Below, one piece after another: positions 1 through 10,190 of a stretch of 64,000 nucleotides of DNA. The first letter of the stretch is position 1, and each line of letters begins with the position of its first letter. A model generated the notes under the pieces. That model had not been told where the DNA came from. It was given only the letters and a program-made list of their open reading frames with translations, and did not search any database. This DNA is from Euryodendron excelsum (Eukaryota; Streptophyta; Magnoliopsida; Ericales; Pentaphylacaceae), in NCBI GenBank assembly GCA_033060915.1, contig CM065392.1, positions 7,801,501 through 7,865,500 of the forward strand. The letters run 5' to 3'. The translations under genes were made by a program, and so were the position numbers.

Positions 1-238
1 TGACAAAATTTCCAATAGTTAAGTGATCATCTTTCTATTACTTCTTTAACGAAAATGGAGATTGGAGAGTATCTCAATCCTATATCACCAACCAAAGCAC
101 ACTACAATCCTAATTATTTATCATAGATATTTCATCAAACAATTTGTAAGCAAATCATTAGAGAGAAAAACAAATACATAAATAAATTACGTTTTCATTT
201 GACACATTATTGTGTTAACAATACATAGAAATACATTG
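1..238 (+). repeat. Left flank of NLR duplication unit A
   Basis: This stretch aligns base for base with 37868-38092, with about 15 differences in about 220 bp by eye. It is the upstream part of the duplicated NLR block. The alignment stops exactly where the Tat-like element begins and resumes after 10681, so this is the left half of an interrupted site. No coding potential is seen. It probably holds distal promoter sequence of the NLR-1 relic. Confidence 0.85.
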
Positions 239-790
239 TGATAATGCAGTGAATTTGTACAGTCTCCCTGACCTCTTATGCGAATGGTCAAAGTAATGAA
301 TCTTGCTACTTGGAACACCGGTGTGGTACCTGCCAAAGACACTCCGATGCCCAAGTTAGGCTAGAGATAAATGGGCAAAATAATAATGCTCAATAGTTAA
401 TGTTTTTCGTACCTTCCTTGGAGATAATGACTGCCTTTATATAGAGATGTAAGCAGGGAGTGTGGCTTGGATTGTGGGCACATTAATGGGAGAGCTAATT
501 GTGCCCTCAAATTGTGCACCAAGGATAGTAGGAGCGAGCCTTGCCCCCATGTCAGGCTTCATGGACCATGCCCCCAGTAGTGGGCGAAATCGTCCCAATC
601 ATAGGATAAGGGAGGCAGATCCTCAGACGAGAATCTCGAGATACCTTAACGATGGTGCTTGATACCCTGTTGGGGCTCTGTCCTTCCAGATCTGTCGGTA
701 CACCTGTTTAGGAGGGAGCTTGGGGGAACTGGTCTGAAGACGCAGTCTAGACTTCCACTGGGTAGACCGATTATACTTGTCACACTAGTA
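239..790 (-). repeat. 3' LTR of the Tat-like element
   Basis: It aligns with 10191-10681 over most of its length (for example the shared stretch GGAACACCGGTGTGG). It carries about 60 extra bases near 415-480 that are missing from the other LTR. Differences between the two LTRs are roughly 10% in the first 175 bp by eye, mostly transitions. On the - strand a G-rich stretch (AATTGGGGGCATT, about 791-803) sits immediately before it and is a candidate polypurine tract. Confidence 0.88.
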
Positions 791-1439
791 AATGCCCCCA
801 ATTCCTTCGGCAACCTGGGCCTACTGGGGGGAATTTCAAAGAGCCGCGGGACGCTACCCCTAAGGTGCATTTATGGCGATGTAACCCGTCATGATTACTA
901 CATCTATTGAATCGACGAGACCCTTGGGTGTATGCCACCTGGCTTCGCGAGGTTGGTCCTCATACTTTGATGGGATGTTACAGATGCTGGTCGTTCGATC
1001 CAAGAGCTGTGGATAGATCTTAGCCGTTAATTTCAAAAGAGGGGCTTGTAAGGCCTTGGCGGTTCGTCGAAAGGCATCCTATTTTGCACACCTCTTTCGT
1101 GTTACCCAGTGAGTGGCTTCTCTCCTTTTTTTCTGCCATTGTTGGCCGCTCAAAATGATTCCAAGCCTTCCTTTCAACTTTTTCAAGTTCGTCAAGGTAT
1201 TTCGGGTGTGTGGGTGTATGTTTTGGCTCCTGTAAAAAGCCATTTGGTATTACAAGTGGAGGGTCAGGACTTCGTACCCCCTAGGGTTTGTACGCAACCC
1301 TCCTTTTATTGAGTCTGTGTATTGGGGCGTCTTAGAGGCCTCCAAGTCCACTTTGGAGACCCTGCATGAAATAGAGGATCCTAGGACCATAAACCCCCAA
1401 CCAATCACCCTATCATCCGGTTCTGAGCGCACTGCCTCG
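791..1439 (+). other. Upstream region of the antisense accessory gene / 3' internal UTR of the Tat-like element
   Basis: No conserved protein is recognised here. Seen from gag-pol, this is the 3' untranslated region just before the 3' LTR. Seen from the accessory gene, it is the place for its promoter and 5' leader. Open frames at about 1109-1312 and 1317-1439 may include a degenerate first exon, but I cannot support that. Confidence 0.4.
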
Positions 1440-3515
1440 ATGGATTTGGATAGGGTTAGGCCAGACAAGGTTTTGAGTGCCTCTGTAAATTACTCTAGGG
1501 TAGACATCGAGGATGTTACCCAAGAGGTGAGGTCGGAAAGGGCAAGAAGCCCTATGGCCATCATAGACGCCTTTGAGGGTGATCCCCATGGCTGAGCTTA
1601 AGGAGGGAGTTGGGATGCCCCCTGTCTCAGACTACAGGTATGAGGCGAGAACCATGGCCTCCATTTTGGACGGGCCAAAAGTCAGGAAGCTTTGGTCTAC
1701 CTAGTAATTCCCAGCTTCTATGAGCTATAGAGTTCCTGGGAGCAGGGACAAAGCATGTTTCCCTCGCCCTGGGGAAATCATGGTGTATAAGAGTGCGTTA
1801 ACTGAAGGGCTGAGGTTTCCCATCGCTCCTCCCATTAGGGGAGTCCTGAGCAGGTGTAGGCTAGCTCTAAGGCAACTCATACCCAATTCATGGTGCATAT
1901 TGGTGGGCTGTGCAGCCTTAGGGCAAGCCACCATAAATAGGGAGGAGCACCTGACCCCATAAGACTTCTTTTACTGTTACAAGGTGACTGAGGGTGAGGG
2001 CAAGGGCTGGTATTACTTTTCAGCTCGGGAAGGTCAGGCCGCCATGGTATCCGGTCTCCTTGTCTCTCACAAGCACTGGAAGGAGAAGTATTTCTTTGTG
2101 TACGACGAGGGCATGGAAATCGCCCACTAAGAAGACGTGACTGACCAGACCCCTTGTATACCCAAGCAGTGGGGTAGACTAGGTAGGAAGGGTAAGTGTT
2201 TTCTGTGCTTTCATACTTGGGCTCTGCTTAAGGTAGTTATCTGACCATTATCCATTTTTTTTTATGCTCAGCACGCCTTCCTATGCTGGAGGACAAGTCA
2301 AGGGAAGACTGGGTAGCGAGGGTAAGGGAGCACCCAATCACGTACTGGGTGCACCTTATGGCTGGTGAGAGTTTGACCACCTACCTCTTAGGTCCAGACC
2401 CTTCCATCGAAGCCCTTTGCGCTGAGAGGAGTGAGTTTGGTATGTTTATTGCAACTCTCTTTTAGTGCGAGCATACTGATCCTTGCTTTGTGTGTTTTGT
2501 AAAATAAGACTCCACCATGGGCTTTGATAAGAGGAGCATAGGTACCTCTGCCAAGAAAAAGTTTGAGGAAATGGAGAGGGCGAAAGCTACTGGGAAGAGA
2601 GCCAACAAGCGCCTTCGACCTAGTTCAGGGGGCAAGACTGTTGAGCCCCCACCTGACAAGGGTCCTGAAGTGGTCGGCCCACCCAAGGGAGCCAAGATTC
2701 CTTTTGTTGCCCAGGCTCCTGGTTAGACCTCTAGGTCTAGAGCTGGTATGCCCCCACCTGCTACCACAACGCCTCCGAGTGAGTCACCTTCAGGTCAGTA
2801 AGGCGAGCCCTTCATTATGGAGGATGTCCAAGTTGCTTAGGAGAGGATGCAAAAATTCATCAGCTTAGAAGACGTGGTCCCCTTCACCGATTGGACCAAC
2901 GCACAACTTATAAAGAGCATGAATCATGATGCTTTCAAGATGAGCTTTTTGACTAATATTTCTTTTTCATATGACTATTCTGACTTATTGATATTGATCC
3001 GTTCGTTCTTTTGTAGTTGCATGTTAAAGCACTCTGCCTTTCCACCCGCTTGAAGGTGAAGACGACTGAGAGCTCCAAGAAAGGTTAGGTTATCGAGACC
3101 TTGACCGAGACCATTAGTGGGTTGGAGAAAAAACTCAAAGATGCTGAGGAGACCCAGGCAATTTCTGAGGCAAAGAAAACACCTTTCTTGGATGAGTCAG
3201 CGGAGCTCAAGAAAATGGTTGAGGCACTGACCTTCGATGCCTAAGCCTTTGAGGCTGTCAAAGATTCTTTGGCCTCGAGGATAGTTGAGTTGGAAGGCAG
3301 CTCAAGACAGCTCAGGAGAAGGCTGTGGAAGAGTTTAGGGCTGGGGCAGCCTTCCAAGATGAGGTCAGCGAGGCTTATATGGAGGGTTTCCTCGATGCCA
3401 AGGTCATGACGAAGAAACTTTTCCCAAATTTGGACTTCTTCGCTCTGAAGCTGTTGGATGACACCACTTCCTATGCGGGGGAAGACCAAACCGTCACAGC
3501 GGAGGAAGGACAATG
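1440..3515 (+). pseudogene. Antisense accessory gene of the Tat-like element (PF04195-like, four exons)
   Basis: This gene remnant lies opposite to gag-pol, between pol and the 3' LTR. Residues encoded at 1720-1910 (YRVPGSRDKACFPRPGE, LIPNSWCILVGC) match the plant 'putative gypsy type transposon' domain (Transposase_28). Three short introns can be read: 2192-2271 (GTAAGT...AG), 2440-2508 (GTATGT...AG) and 2940-3016 (donor mutated to AT, acceptor TTTTGTAG). All three keep the frame: into MLEDKSREDW, then MGFDKRS, then LHVKALCLST. The last exon looks like a coiled coil with a C-terminal EAYMEGFLDAKVM stretch. Stops at about 1702-1707, 1960, 2128, 2725, 2839, 3087 and 3241, plus frameshifts near 1590 and 3305, make it a pseudogene. 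The true start is unclear. Known family context: Grande and related Tat elements carry an antisense gene here, reported to encode a nuclear protein. Confidence 0.75.
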
Positions 3516-3699
3516 CTCAATCTTGAGCTTTTCAAAGGCCCCCAACCCTTTTTTTTTTTTTTTTTTAACTCCTTTGTAATTGCCTTCAATTAATAAAAAT
3601 GCCTTTTTGCCTTTTATCTGTACTCTATGTCATTGTATTTCAATGCTTGAGATGAGTGGTCTTCCGAAGCAGTCGTAAATTGAGTACTTGTGTACCCTT

Positions 3700-4437
3700 G
3701 GGAATTTACACTAGGTCTGTTACTCGAGCTGACCAGCTAGGGCTTGGAGTGTAACCTTTTAAGTCTTTCGACTTGACTGGTCAATCTCATGGACTGACCA
3801 AGTAGGCTTAGTAGCCTTAGGGTCTTTTAGCTGTTTAGCTAAATCTCATGGACTGACCAGGTGGGCTTAGTAGCCTTATGGCTTTTCGGCTTGTATGGTC
3901 AGTCTTAGACTAACCAGTTACGCTTAGTAGTCTTGTGGCCTTTTGGCTTATCTAGTCAATCTTGTGGACTAATCAGTTGGGCTTAGTAGCCTTGTGGCCT
4001 TTCGGTTGGTTTGGTCAGTCTTGTTGACTGACCAGCTGGGCTTAGTAGCCTTGTGGCCTTTAGACTTATCTGGTCAGTATTGTTAACTGACCAACTGGGC
4101 TCAGTGGCCTTATGGCCTTTCGGCTTGTCTAGTCAGCCTTGTGGACTGACCAGTTGAGCTTAGTAGCCTTGCGACATTTTGGCTTATCTGGCAAGTCTTG
4201 TGGATTGACCAGTTAGGCTTAGTAGTCTTGTGACATTTCGGCTTGTCTGGTCAGTCTTGTGGACTGACCAGTTGGGCTTAGTAGCCTTGTGGCCTTTCGG
4301 CTTGTCTGGTCAGCCATGTAGACTAACCAGTTGGGCTTAGTAGCCTTGTGACCTTTCGGCTTATCTGGTCAATCTTATGGATTGACCAATTGGGCTTAGT
4401 AGCCTTGTGGCCTTTCAGCTTGTCTGGGTTGGGGGCC
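3700..4437. repeat. 59-bp tandem array inside the Tat-like element
   Basis: About twelve copies of a 59-bp unit built around GACTGACCAGTTGGGCTTAG, TAGCCTTGTGGCC and TTTCGGCTTGTCTGGTCAG follow one another. Unit starts fall near 4025, 4085, 4144, 4203, 4262, 4321 and 4380. Copies differ by a few bases each and the first ones are most diverged. The array ends abruptly in the integrase zinc-binding region at about 4437. Tandem arrays in the 3' part of Tat/Ogre-group elements are known and have been proposed as seeds of satellite DNA. Confidence 0.92.
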
Positions 4438-4439
4438 TT

Positions 4440-4734
4440 GGACGTTGAAGAACCTTTGACACTTGTCACATCTTTTTACAAAGTCTTGGGCATCTTTTTC
4501 CATGGTGGGCCAGTAGTTGCCTGTTTTAAGTATCTTCTTGGCTAGGGCCCGTCCACCCGAGTGGTTATCACACACCCTTTCGTGCACCTCTCTCATGACA
4601 TAATCAGCATCTATTTTTCCTGCACACCTGTGCCAAGGTAGGGCGTGGCCTCTCTTATACAGTGTCCCGTTCATCAGGGTGTATCTGCTAGCTCTGTACT
4701 GGATCCTCCTGGCTTTAGTCTTATCCTCTGGCAA
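4440..4734 (-). pseudogene. Integrase N-terminal (H2C2) fragment of the Tat-like element
   Basis: The translation contains the HHCC zinc-binding pattern (VHERVCDNHSGG, then FVKRCDKCQRF), typical of the integrase N-terminus that follows RNase H in Ty3/gypsy pol. It stops shortly after the second cysteine pair. The catalytic DDE core expected next is not present; the 59-bp array begins instead. The remnant alone could not catalyse integration. Confidence 0.85.
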
Positions 4735-4791
4735 GGCCTCCTGCTCCAGATAAGCTCTTATCGGTGTTGCCCATTCAACTTCCTGTTCTAC

Positions 4792-5700
4792 CTAATATAT
4801 CTCAGGACTTTGAATGCTTGGTGAATCTAACACTTCCATAGAGACTCCTGGGTTTTCTTCCTGAGATGAGGCTATTCTGGCCAATCGATCTGCCTCTTCA
4901 TTCTGTAGTTTGGGTACTCTTTCTAATAATACTGTAGAGAACCTCTTGGTTAGGTTTTTTGCCATTTGGCAGTATTTTTGCATTTTTTCCCCTATGGCCT
5001 TGTAATCACTTTAGACTTGTTCAACCACAAGTTGGGAATCACTATGTAACAAGATATGTTCTGCCCCCATTCGACTAGCCATGCGGAGTCCGACTAACAA
5101 AGTTCTATACTAGGCTTCGTTGTTAGAGGCTAGGAATTTGAATCTGATAGTGTACTCTAGTTTGTGTCCTTTTCGGGTAACCAAAAAATTCTAGCGCCAC
5201 TTGATGTGTCGATGGAGGAGCTGTCAACATTGAGGACCCATTGGGGCTGGTCAGGGTCTGTATCAGGGTGGGTCGTTGGGTGGGTGAATTCAACGATGAA
5301 GTCTGCCACAGCTTGACCTTTGATCGCCAATCTTGGTTGATAGTGAATATCGAATTGGCTTAGTTCAACTAACCATTTGACCAGCCGGCCTGAGGTCTCT
5401 AGTTTGTGGAGGATCATCTATAGTGGTTGGTCGGCCAAAACTACTGTGGTATGGCCTTGGAAGTATGGTCTCAATCTTCGAGCTGATGTTACTAAGGCGA
5501 GAGCCAGTAGCTCCATTTTGGGATATCGTTCTTCTGCCCCTCTCAAGGCTCTGCTCACATAGTAGACCGATTTTTAGACACCATCCTCTTATCTGATCAG
5601 GGCTGAGTTGACTGCTGTGGCTGACACTACTAAGTAAAGGTATAGCTCTTCCCCCTCAATGGTCCTGCTGAGTAATGGGATTGAACCTAAGTACTGTTTG
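4792..5700 (-). pseudogene. RNase H remnant of the Tat-like pol
   Basis: The pieces at 5157-5417 (WLVELSQFDIHYQPR, GQAVADFIVEF, WVLNVDSSS) and 4792-4983 (VPKLQNEEADRLARIASS) are characteristic of RNase H in Tat elements. Several stops and frameshifts lie between them. The order relative to RT (upstream) and the integrase fragment (downstream) is normal. Confidence 0.82.
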
Positions 5701-6550
5701 AGTCCTTGGAAGGCCTGATCACACTATGCTGTTCGTTCAAAAGCTTTTCGTGAAACTTTAAAGAAAGGGAGGCACTTATCTGTGGATCTTGAGATAAATC
5801 TGTTTAGTGCTGCCACTCTGCTAGCAAGTCTCTGTACCTCCTTGGTGGATGTTCGGGGCCGCATGTCCATAATTGCTTTAACCTTCTCGAGTTATTAGAG
5901 ACCATAAACCCTAAGAATTAGCCAGAGGCTACTCCGAAAGCACACTTCGTCGGGTTCAACTTCATGTTGTAGGCTCTTAAATTCTGTAACGTCTCTTTTA
6001 GGTCCGTCAAGTGACTAGCTGCTTATTTGCTTTTCACTAACATGTCATCAATGTACACCTCCATGTTCCGGCTGATTTGAGTGTTGAACATGAGGTTGAC
6101 AAGCCTCTGGTTGGTTGCTCCGACGTTCTTCAGGCCAAAATGCATTACTTTGTAGTAGTATAGGCCTCTGTCCATTACGAACGATGTGTGCTCTTGGTCA
6201 CATTCCACCATCTTCATCTAGTTATAACCTGAAACGGTATCTATGAAGGTTAGCATCTCGTACCCTGTCTTTGAATCCACCAATTGATCTATTATGGGTA
6301 AGAGGAAGCTATCTTTGGGACAAGCCTTGTTCACATCTGTGAAGTCCACACACATTCTCCACTTTCCATTAGCCTTGTTGACCATGACCACATTGGACAA
6401 CCAAATGGGGTATCGAACTTCCTTTATGAAGCCGGCTCTGGTCAACTTCTCAACCTCTTCAGCTACCACCTCGTTTCGGTCTTCGGCAAAGCTCCTCCTT
6501 TTCTGCCTTACTGGTTTTGCAGTTAGGTCTCTTTTTAGATGATGGGCAAT
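5701..6550 (-). pseudogene. Reverse transcriptase remnant of the Tat-like pol
   Basis: The - strand frames at 6218-6469 and 6023-6217 encode RT blocks: LTRAGFIKEVRYPIWLSNVV, WRMCVDFTDVNKACPKDSF and the catalytic EVYIDDMLVKSK. The YxDD pair is retained. The two frames are broken by a stop at about 6218. Further RT sequence (NPTKCAFGV, then a stop) continues below 6020. In the family this enzyme copies element RNA into cDNA; here it is inactive. Confidence 0.87.
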
Positions 6551-6553
6551 GAT

Positions 6554-7230
6554 TTAGGTATCGGTGCCTGGCATATCCTCATGAGACCTGGCAAAAATAT
6601 TGGCATTTTGCTTGAGGAAGGACCTTAGCCCATCCTTGAGCTCCTCTGGCGCAGTCGTCCCGATCTTCACTACTCTGGTCTGATCCTGCCCCCTGATCAT
6701 GACCTCTTCGAGCTTTTCCATTGGCTCTCCCCTCTTGATCTCCTCCTCATCTTGGACCTCTAGCTCTTCAATCAGTATGGCCTCCTTAGTCTCCCCTTCG
6801 AGGGATGCCATGTAACACTCTCTGGCGGTCTGTTGGTCACCCCTGACTTCTCCAACTCCTTGAGATGTGAGGAACTTGACCTTCAAGTGATAGTTGGATG
6901 GTATAGCTTTGAACTCGTTGAGGGCTGTTCTGTCCAAAATGACGTTGTAGGCCGAAGGGCAATCCACTACCAAGAATGTCACCATCTTGGTGGCTTGTTA
7001 CGGTGTAGTCCCTAGAGTTACTGGCAGGGCTATTGAGCCCAAAGGGGTGACTCTGTCTCCAGTGAAACTGACTAGTGGGGAATTGACCGGCTGTAGCTTT
7101 TCCGTGCCCACCTTCAACTATTCGAAGGCCCTTCAAAATAGGATGTATGTCAAGCTGCCACTATCCACTAGGACTCTCCGTATAAGGAAGTTGGACACTA
7201 CTGCTTAGATGACTAGGGGATCGTCGTGAG
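6554..7230 (-). pseudogene. Aspartic protease and linker remnant of the Tat-like element
   Basis: At about 7165 the - strand reads RRVLVDSGS, a retained aspartic protease active-site motif. A stop follows within a few residues. The downstream frame (6554-6985) continues with YNVILDRTALNEFKAIPS and LKVKFLTSQGVGEVRGDQ, which is standard protease C-terminal sequence of this group, then an acidic linker to RT. The frame changes between the two parts. Confidence 0.8.
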
Positions 7231-7464
7231 GTTGGCATATGGCCTCTGCCTCTTTATCGGTGAATGTGATGGGGGCATGCTCTGCCCTAGACCTTTTGAT
7301 TGATCCCTCTATGGAAATGACTTCCTTCTAATTGTGGGTCTCCCCAGCGTGACTTTTCCTGGCAGATGAAGATTCACCACTGCCTGCAAATCCTCCAGAG
7401 ATGACCCTTATCTCTCTCATCGACTACTAATTTTGCCTTTCTTTCTCAGGGCTGCATCGTTTGG

Positions 7465-8676
7465 TGATTGTACTCTAAAAGTGCAATCTACATGTCTTAA
7501 TTAGCTAATTGTTAGTTTTATATTATGTTTAATTGTGTTATTTTAGTCTTAATTCGTCATTAACTTAGTTTTGTGTTTATTTTCAGGAATCCTAGCTAAA
7601 AAGGGTTTAATTTGCGCTGAGACAACTTAGGCATTCGAAAGGTACTCCAGGTCGTTCGAACGGTATACAGAAGCGTTCAAACGGTGCGTCGAACGGTATT
7701 ACGTCAAGATCAGATTCGAAGTGCGTTCGATAGATTTGGAGAGCACAAAAGCCGTCCGAAGAGCGTTAGAAGACCGTTCGAACAGTTAATTAGGCATTTG
7801 AACGGTGGACCAGGCCATTCGAACGGTGCGGCGGGGTTTTCTATTATTTCTGCTGCCTATATAAGCTGGGATTATTGTTATTATTGGGGAGGCTAATATT
7901 AGGGTTGTCGTTTTTCTAGGGTTTTAGTAATAGTTTTAAGAGTAGAGTAGAGTAGTTTATTCATACTTTTCATTCAGTTTTCAACTCCTGTAATCAAATT
8001 ACTCAGTTTTTTCAATAAATTTACATACAACTTTATATATATATGATTATGATGAGTGGCTAGATTTCATCTTAGGATCAATTGTGAAGATTAATTGAAG
8101 ATCTTGGATGAACGAAGGAGGTACATTCTTGGTTTTAAAATTAAATTTTTTTATTTTCTTTCTTCTTCTTCTTTGTTCTAGAAACCTTCGAAAATCTGGA
8201 TGTTTGATTATGTTCGGTAACGTTTATGCGTGAATCTATATTCAGTATATGTGCTGCACGAATCGATGGTACTCGTCCTTGATTCTAACAACCCGATTTA
8301 TTCTAGAAGTTGAAGTTTTGAAGAACACGTGGTTTTATCGTTAAATATTCTTAATCCGAGACTCGCGACGTAGTCGACGGATTTGAGTTATTAAATTATT
8401 TCCTTCGAAATTCCAAGAGAAGCAATTGGTTGGAACGATTGATTCCATAACTTTTTCTTTATTTTTTTAGTTTAAAATAGACAATAAATCTTTTCTCAAC
8501 CTAAAATCAGATTTTTATTTATTGGAGTGTTTTTCCTAAGATTTTTGATCCACGGTAAGTTTTCCTATTTACGTAAACCATCTTCCCTGTGGAATCGACC
8601 TTGTACTTACGAGAAATTATTACTACATCGCGGCCGTGCACTTGCGGTTAAGTATCACCCTTTTAGGGAGCGATCA
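7465..8676 (+). mobile_element. Nested solo LTR (Ty3/gypsy-type) in gag of the Tat-like element
   Basis: It begins TGATTGTACTC and ends GCGATCA, with TGAT/ATCA inverted ends. It is flanked by TTTGG (7460-7464) and TTCGG (8677-8681), a 5-bp duplication with one mismatch. Inside are a TATA-like CTATATAAGC (about 7857), an AATAAA (about 8013) and the stretch GTGGAATCGACCTTG before the 3' end, all in + orientation. No internal region or second LTR is present, so it is a solo LTR left by LTR-LTR recombination. It sits in the opposite orientation to its host. Confidence 0.8.
7632..7832. repeat. Cluster of GTTCGAACGGT-type palindromic motifs in the solo LTR
   Basis: About eight degenerate copies of a motif centred on the palindrome CCGTTCGAACGG lie within 200 bp, just upstream of the TATA-like box at 7857. 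Variants include CGTTCGAACGGT, CGTTCAAACGGT, CGTCGAACGGT, CCGTTCGAACAG, TTTGAACGGT and ATTCGAACGGT. The position suggests a U3 enhancer array; this is inference. Confidence 0.7.
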
Positions 8677-10171
8677 TTCGGCCTACCTTCAGGGCTGGTC
8701 TCGTCTCCCGTTGCACCTGCCCCCTGCTATGTATCTTTCCAATCCCCTTTATTTGATCAGGTTCTCCACCTATTGCTTAAGGTCGTAACAATCCTCCGTA
8801 TCATGGCCATAGTCCTGGTGGAATCGGCACCACTTGTTGGTGGGTCTCTTCTCTGGGGGGGACCTTATTCGTCCTGGCCACTTCAATGCTGGGTCCCCTT
8901 TAATCTCGTAGAGCACTTGATCTAGGGAAGTATTTAGGGGGTAAAGTACTGGTTGTACCTGGCTGGCTTGGCCCTATTGCCCTCTGCCTTGGGTTTCTGC
9001 TAAACCAGTCTAGGGGCTTTTACTGCCCTATCATCTTTCTTCTCCTCAGCTAGTCTCTTCTTGTTCATACCTGGACTAACATTCTTTGAATCCTCCCTGG
9101 CTTTGAAGGTGTCTTCCGCGTTCATGTATTTCTGCCCTCAGAGCATGAGTGCAGCCATAGTCTTGGGTGCCTCCTTAGCGAGGGAAAAAAGGAATTTAGG
9201 GGTCTTGACCTCTACAATGAAAGCTGCTACTGCCACCTTCTGGTTCAAGTCATCCACGTAGAGAATCTCTTGGTTGAAGCGGGTGATAAATTCGCGCAAA
9301 GTCTCCTTCTCGCGTTGTTTAGTGTTAAACAAGGAAGTGGAGGGCCTTCTCTGCCTCTATCCTCTAATATAGTGGCTGGTGAATAACTTGCTCAGATCCA
9401 TGAACTTGCTAATTGTCCTGGGGGGAAAATCTATGGAACCAAATCTGGGCTGGGCCATTGAGTGTTATAGGAAATGTTCTACACATAATTTCGTCAAGGA
9501 CTGCTTAAAGGTCTATTAGGGCTTTATATGTCTCAAGGTGGTCCAGGGGGTCTTTTGTGCTATCAAAGAACTCCAATATGGGCATCTTGAATTTTAGGGG
9601 TAAGAGTACCCTCATTACTCCTGGCTTGAAAGGTGTGTCTATCCTGTTCACCAACTTTTCTTTCGTGCTGGGGCCTTTTTTTTTTACGATGGCAATCACT
9701 CCGGCCAGTTAAGACTGCATCTCCTTCAATTGTTCACCCCACACTAGGCATGTTTCGCTAGTATGCTCCAGAAGCATCACTGTCACCGCTTTGGATTGGG
9801 CCATGTGGCTTTGGGCTTCATCAGCATGGGTTCCAGCCCCCCTCTTAGGAGGGTTTTCTCTAGGGAACACTGGGTCCTCCGCTCTTTCGTCAGCGTTGCC
9901 TTCCTGGTTCCTTGCTGTCGGTTGGTTTGCAGGCATTGGTGGGTCCTCTGGTGGCGGAACGTCCACCACTGTCGGTGCCACCGGTGGTCGGGGCAATCTC
10001 CTCTCCAACTCCCGATTCCGAGCTTGGAGCTGGTTCATGGAAGCCATCATCTCAATGATTTGCTGCTCCAAGGCAATGATCTTAGCAATGCTTTGCTCCT
10101 CCATTGCTTCGTCTAGCTTGATTGATATAACAACGGATCAGGTCAAGACCAAGAAACAAATAAAGTGTCAT

Positions 10172-10190
10172 TCCCACATACGACGCCAAC
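10172..10190 (-). promoter_or_regulatory. Candidate primer binding site of the Tat-like element
   Basis: Directly inside the 5' LTR the - strand reads TTGGCGTCGTATGTGGGAA. This resembles the TGGCGCCGT-type primer binding sites found after plant Ty3/gypsy LTRs. One or two positions differ from the form I know, as expected in a decayed copy. Confidence 0.65.

Larger units (their letters stand above)
7231..10104 (-). pseudogene. gag remnant of the Tat-like element, split by a solo LTR
   Basis: The - strand frame 9709-10104 gives the N-terminal coiled-coil and Pro-rich part. Frames 9505-9699 (PILEFFDSTKDPLDHLETYK) and 9138-9332 (KETLREFITRFNQEIL) give the Retrotrans_gag core. At about 8790-8835 lies WCRFHQDYGHDTEDCYDLK, the C/H motif of Tat gag proteins. 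The linker before protease (VISGGFAGSGESSSARK) is at 7300-7440. The nested LTR (7465-8676) separates the last two parts. At least five stops or frameshifts are present. Confidence 0.83.

Noticed and set aside
3700..4437. CRISPR-like regular repeats
   Set aside because: The units are contiguous 59-bp tandem copies without unique spacers, in a plant retrotransposon.
7465..8657. Alternative solo LTR end at AAGTATCA (8657)
   Set aside because: That end gives no target duplication. The end at 8676 leaves TTTGG/TTCGG on the two sides and fits better.
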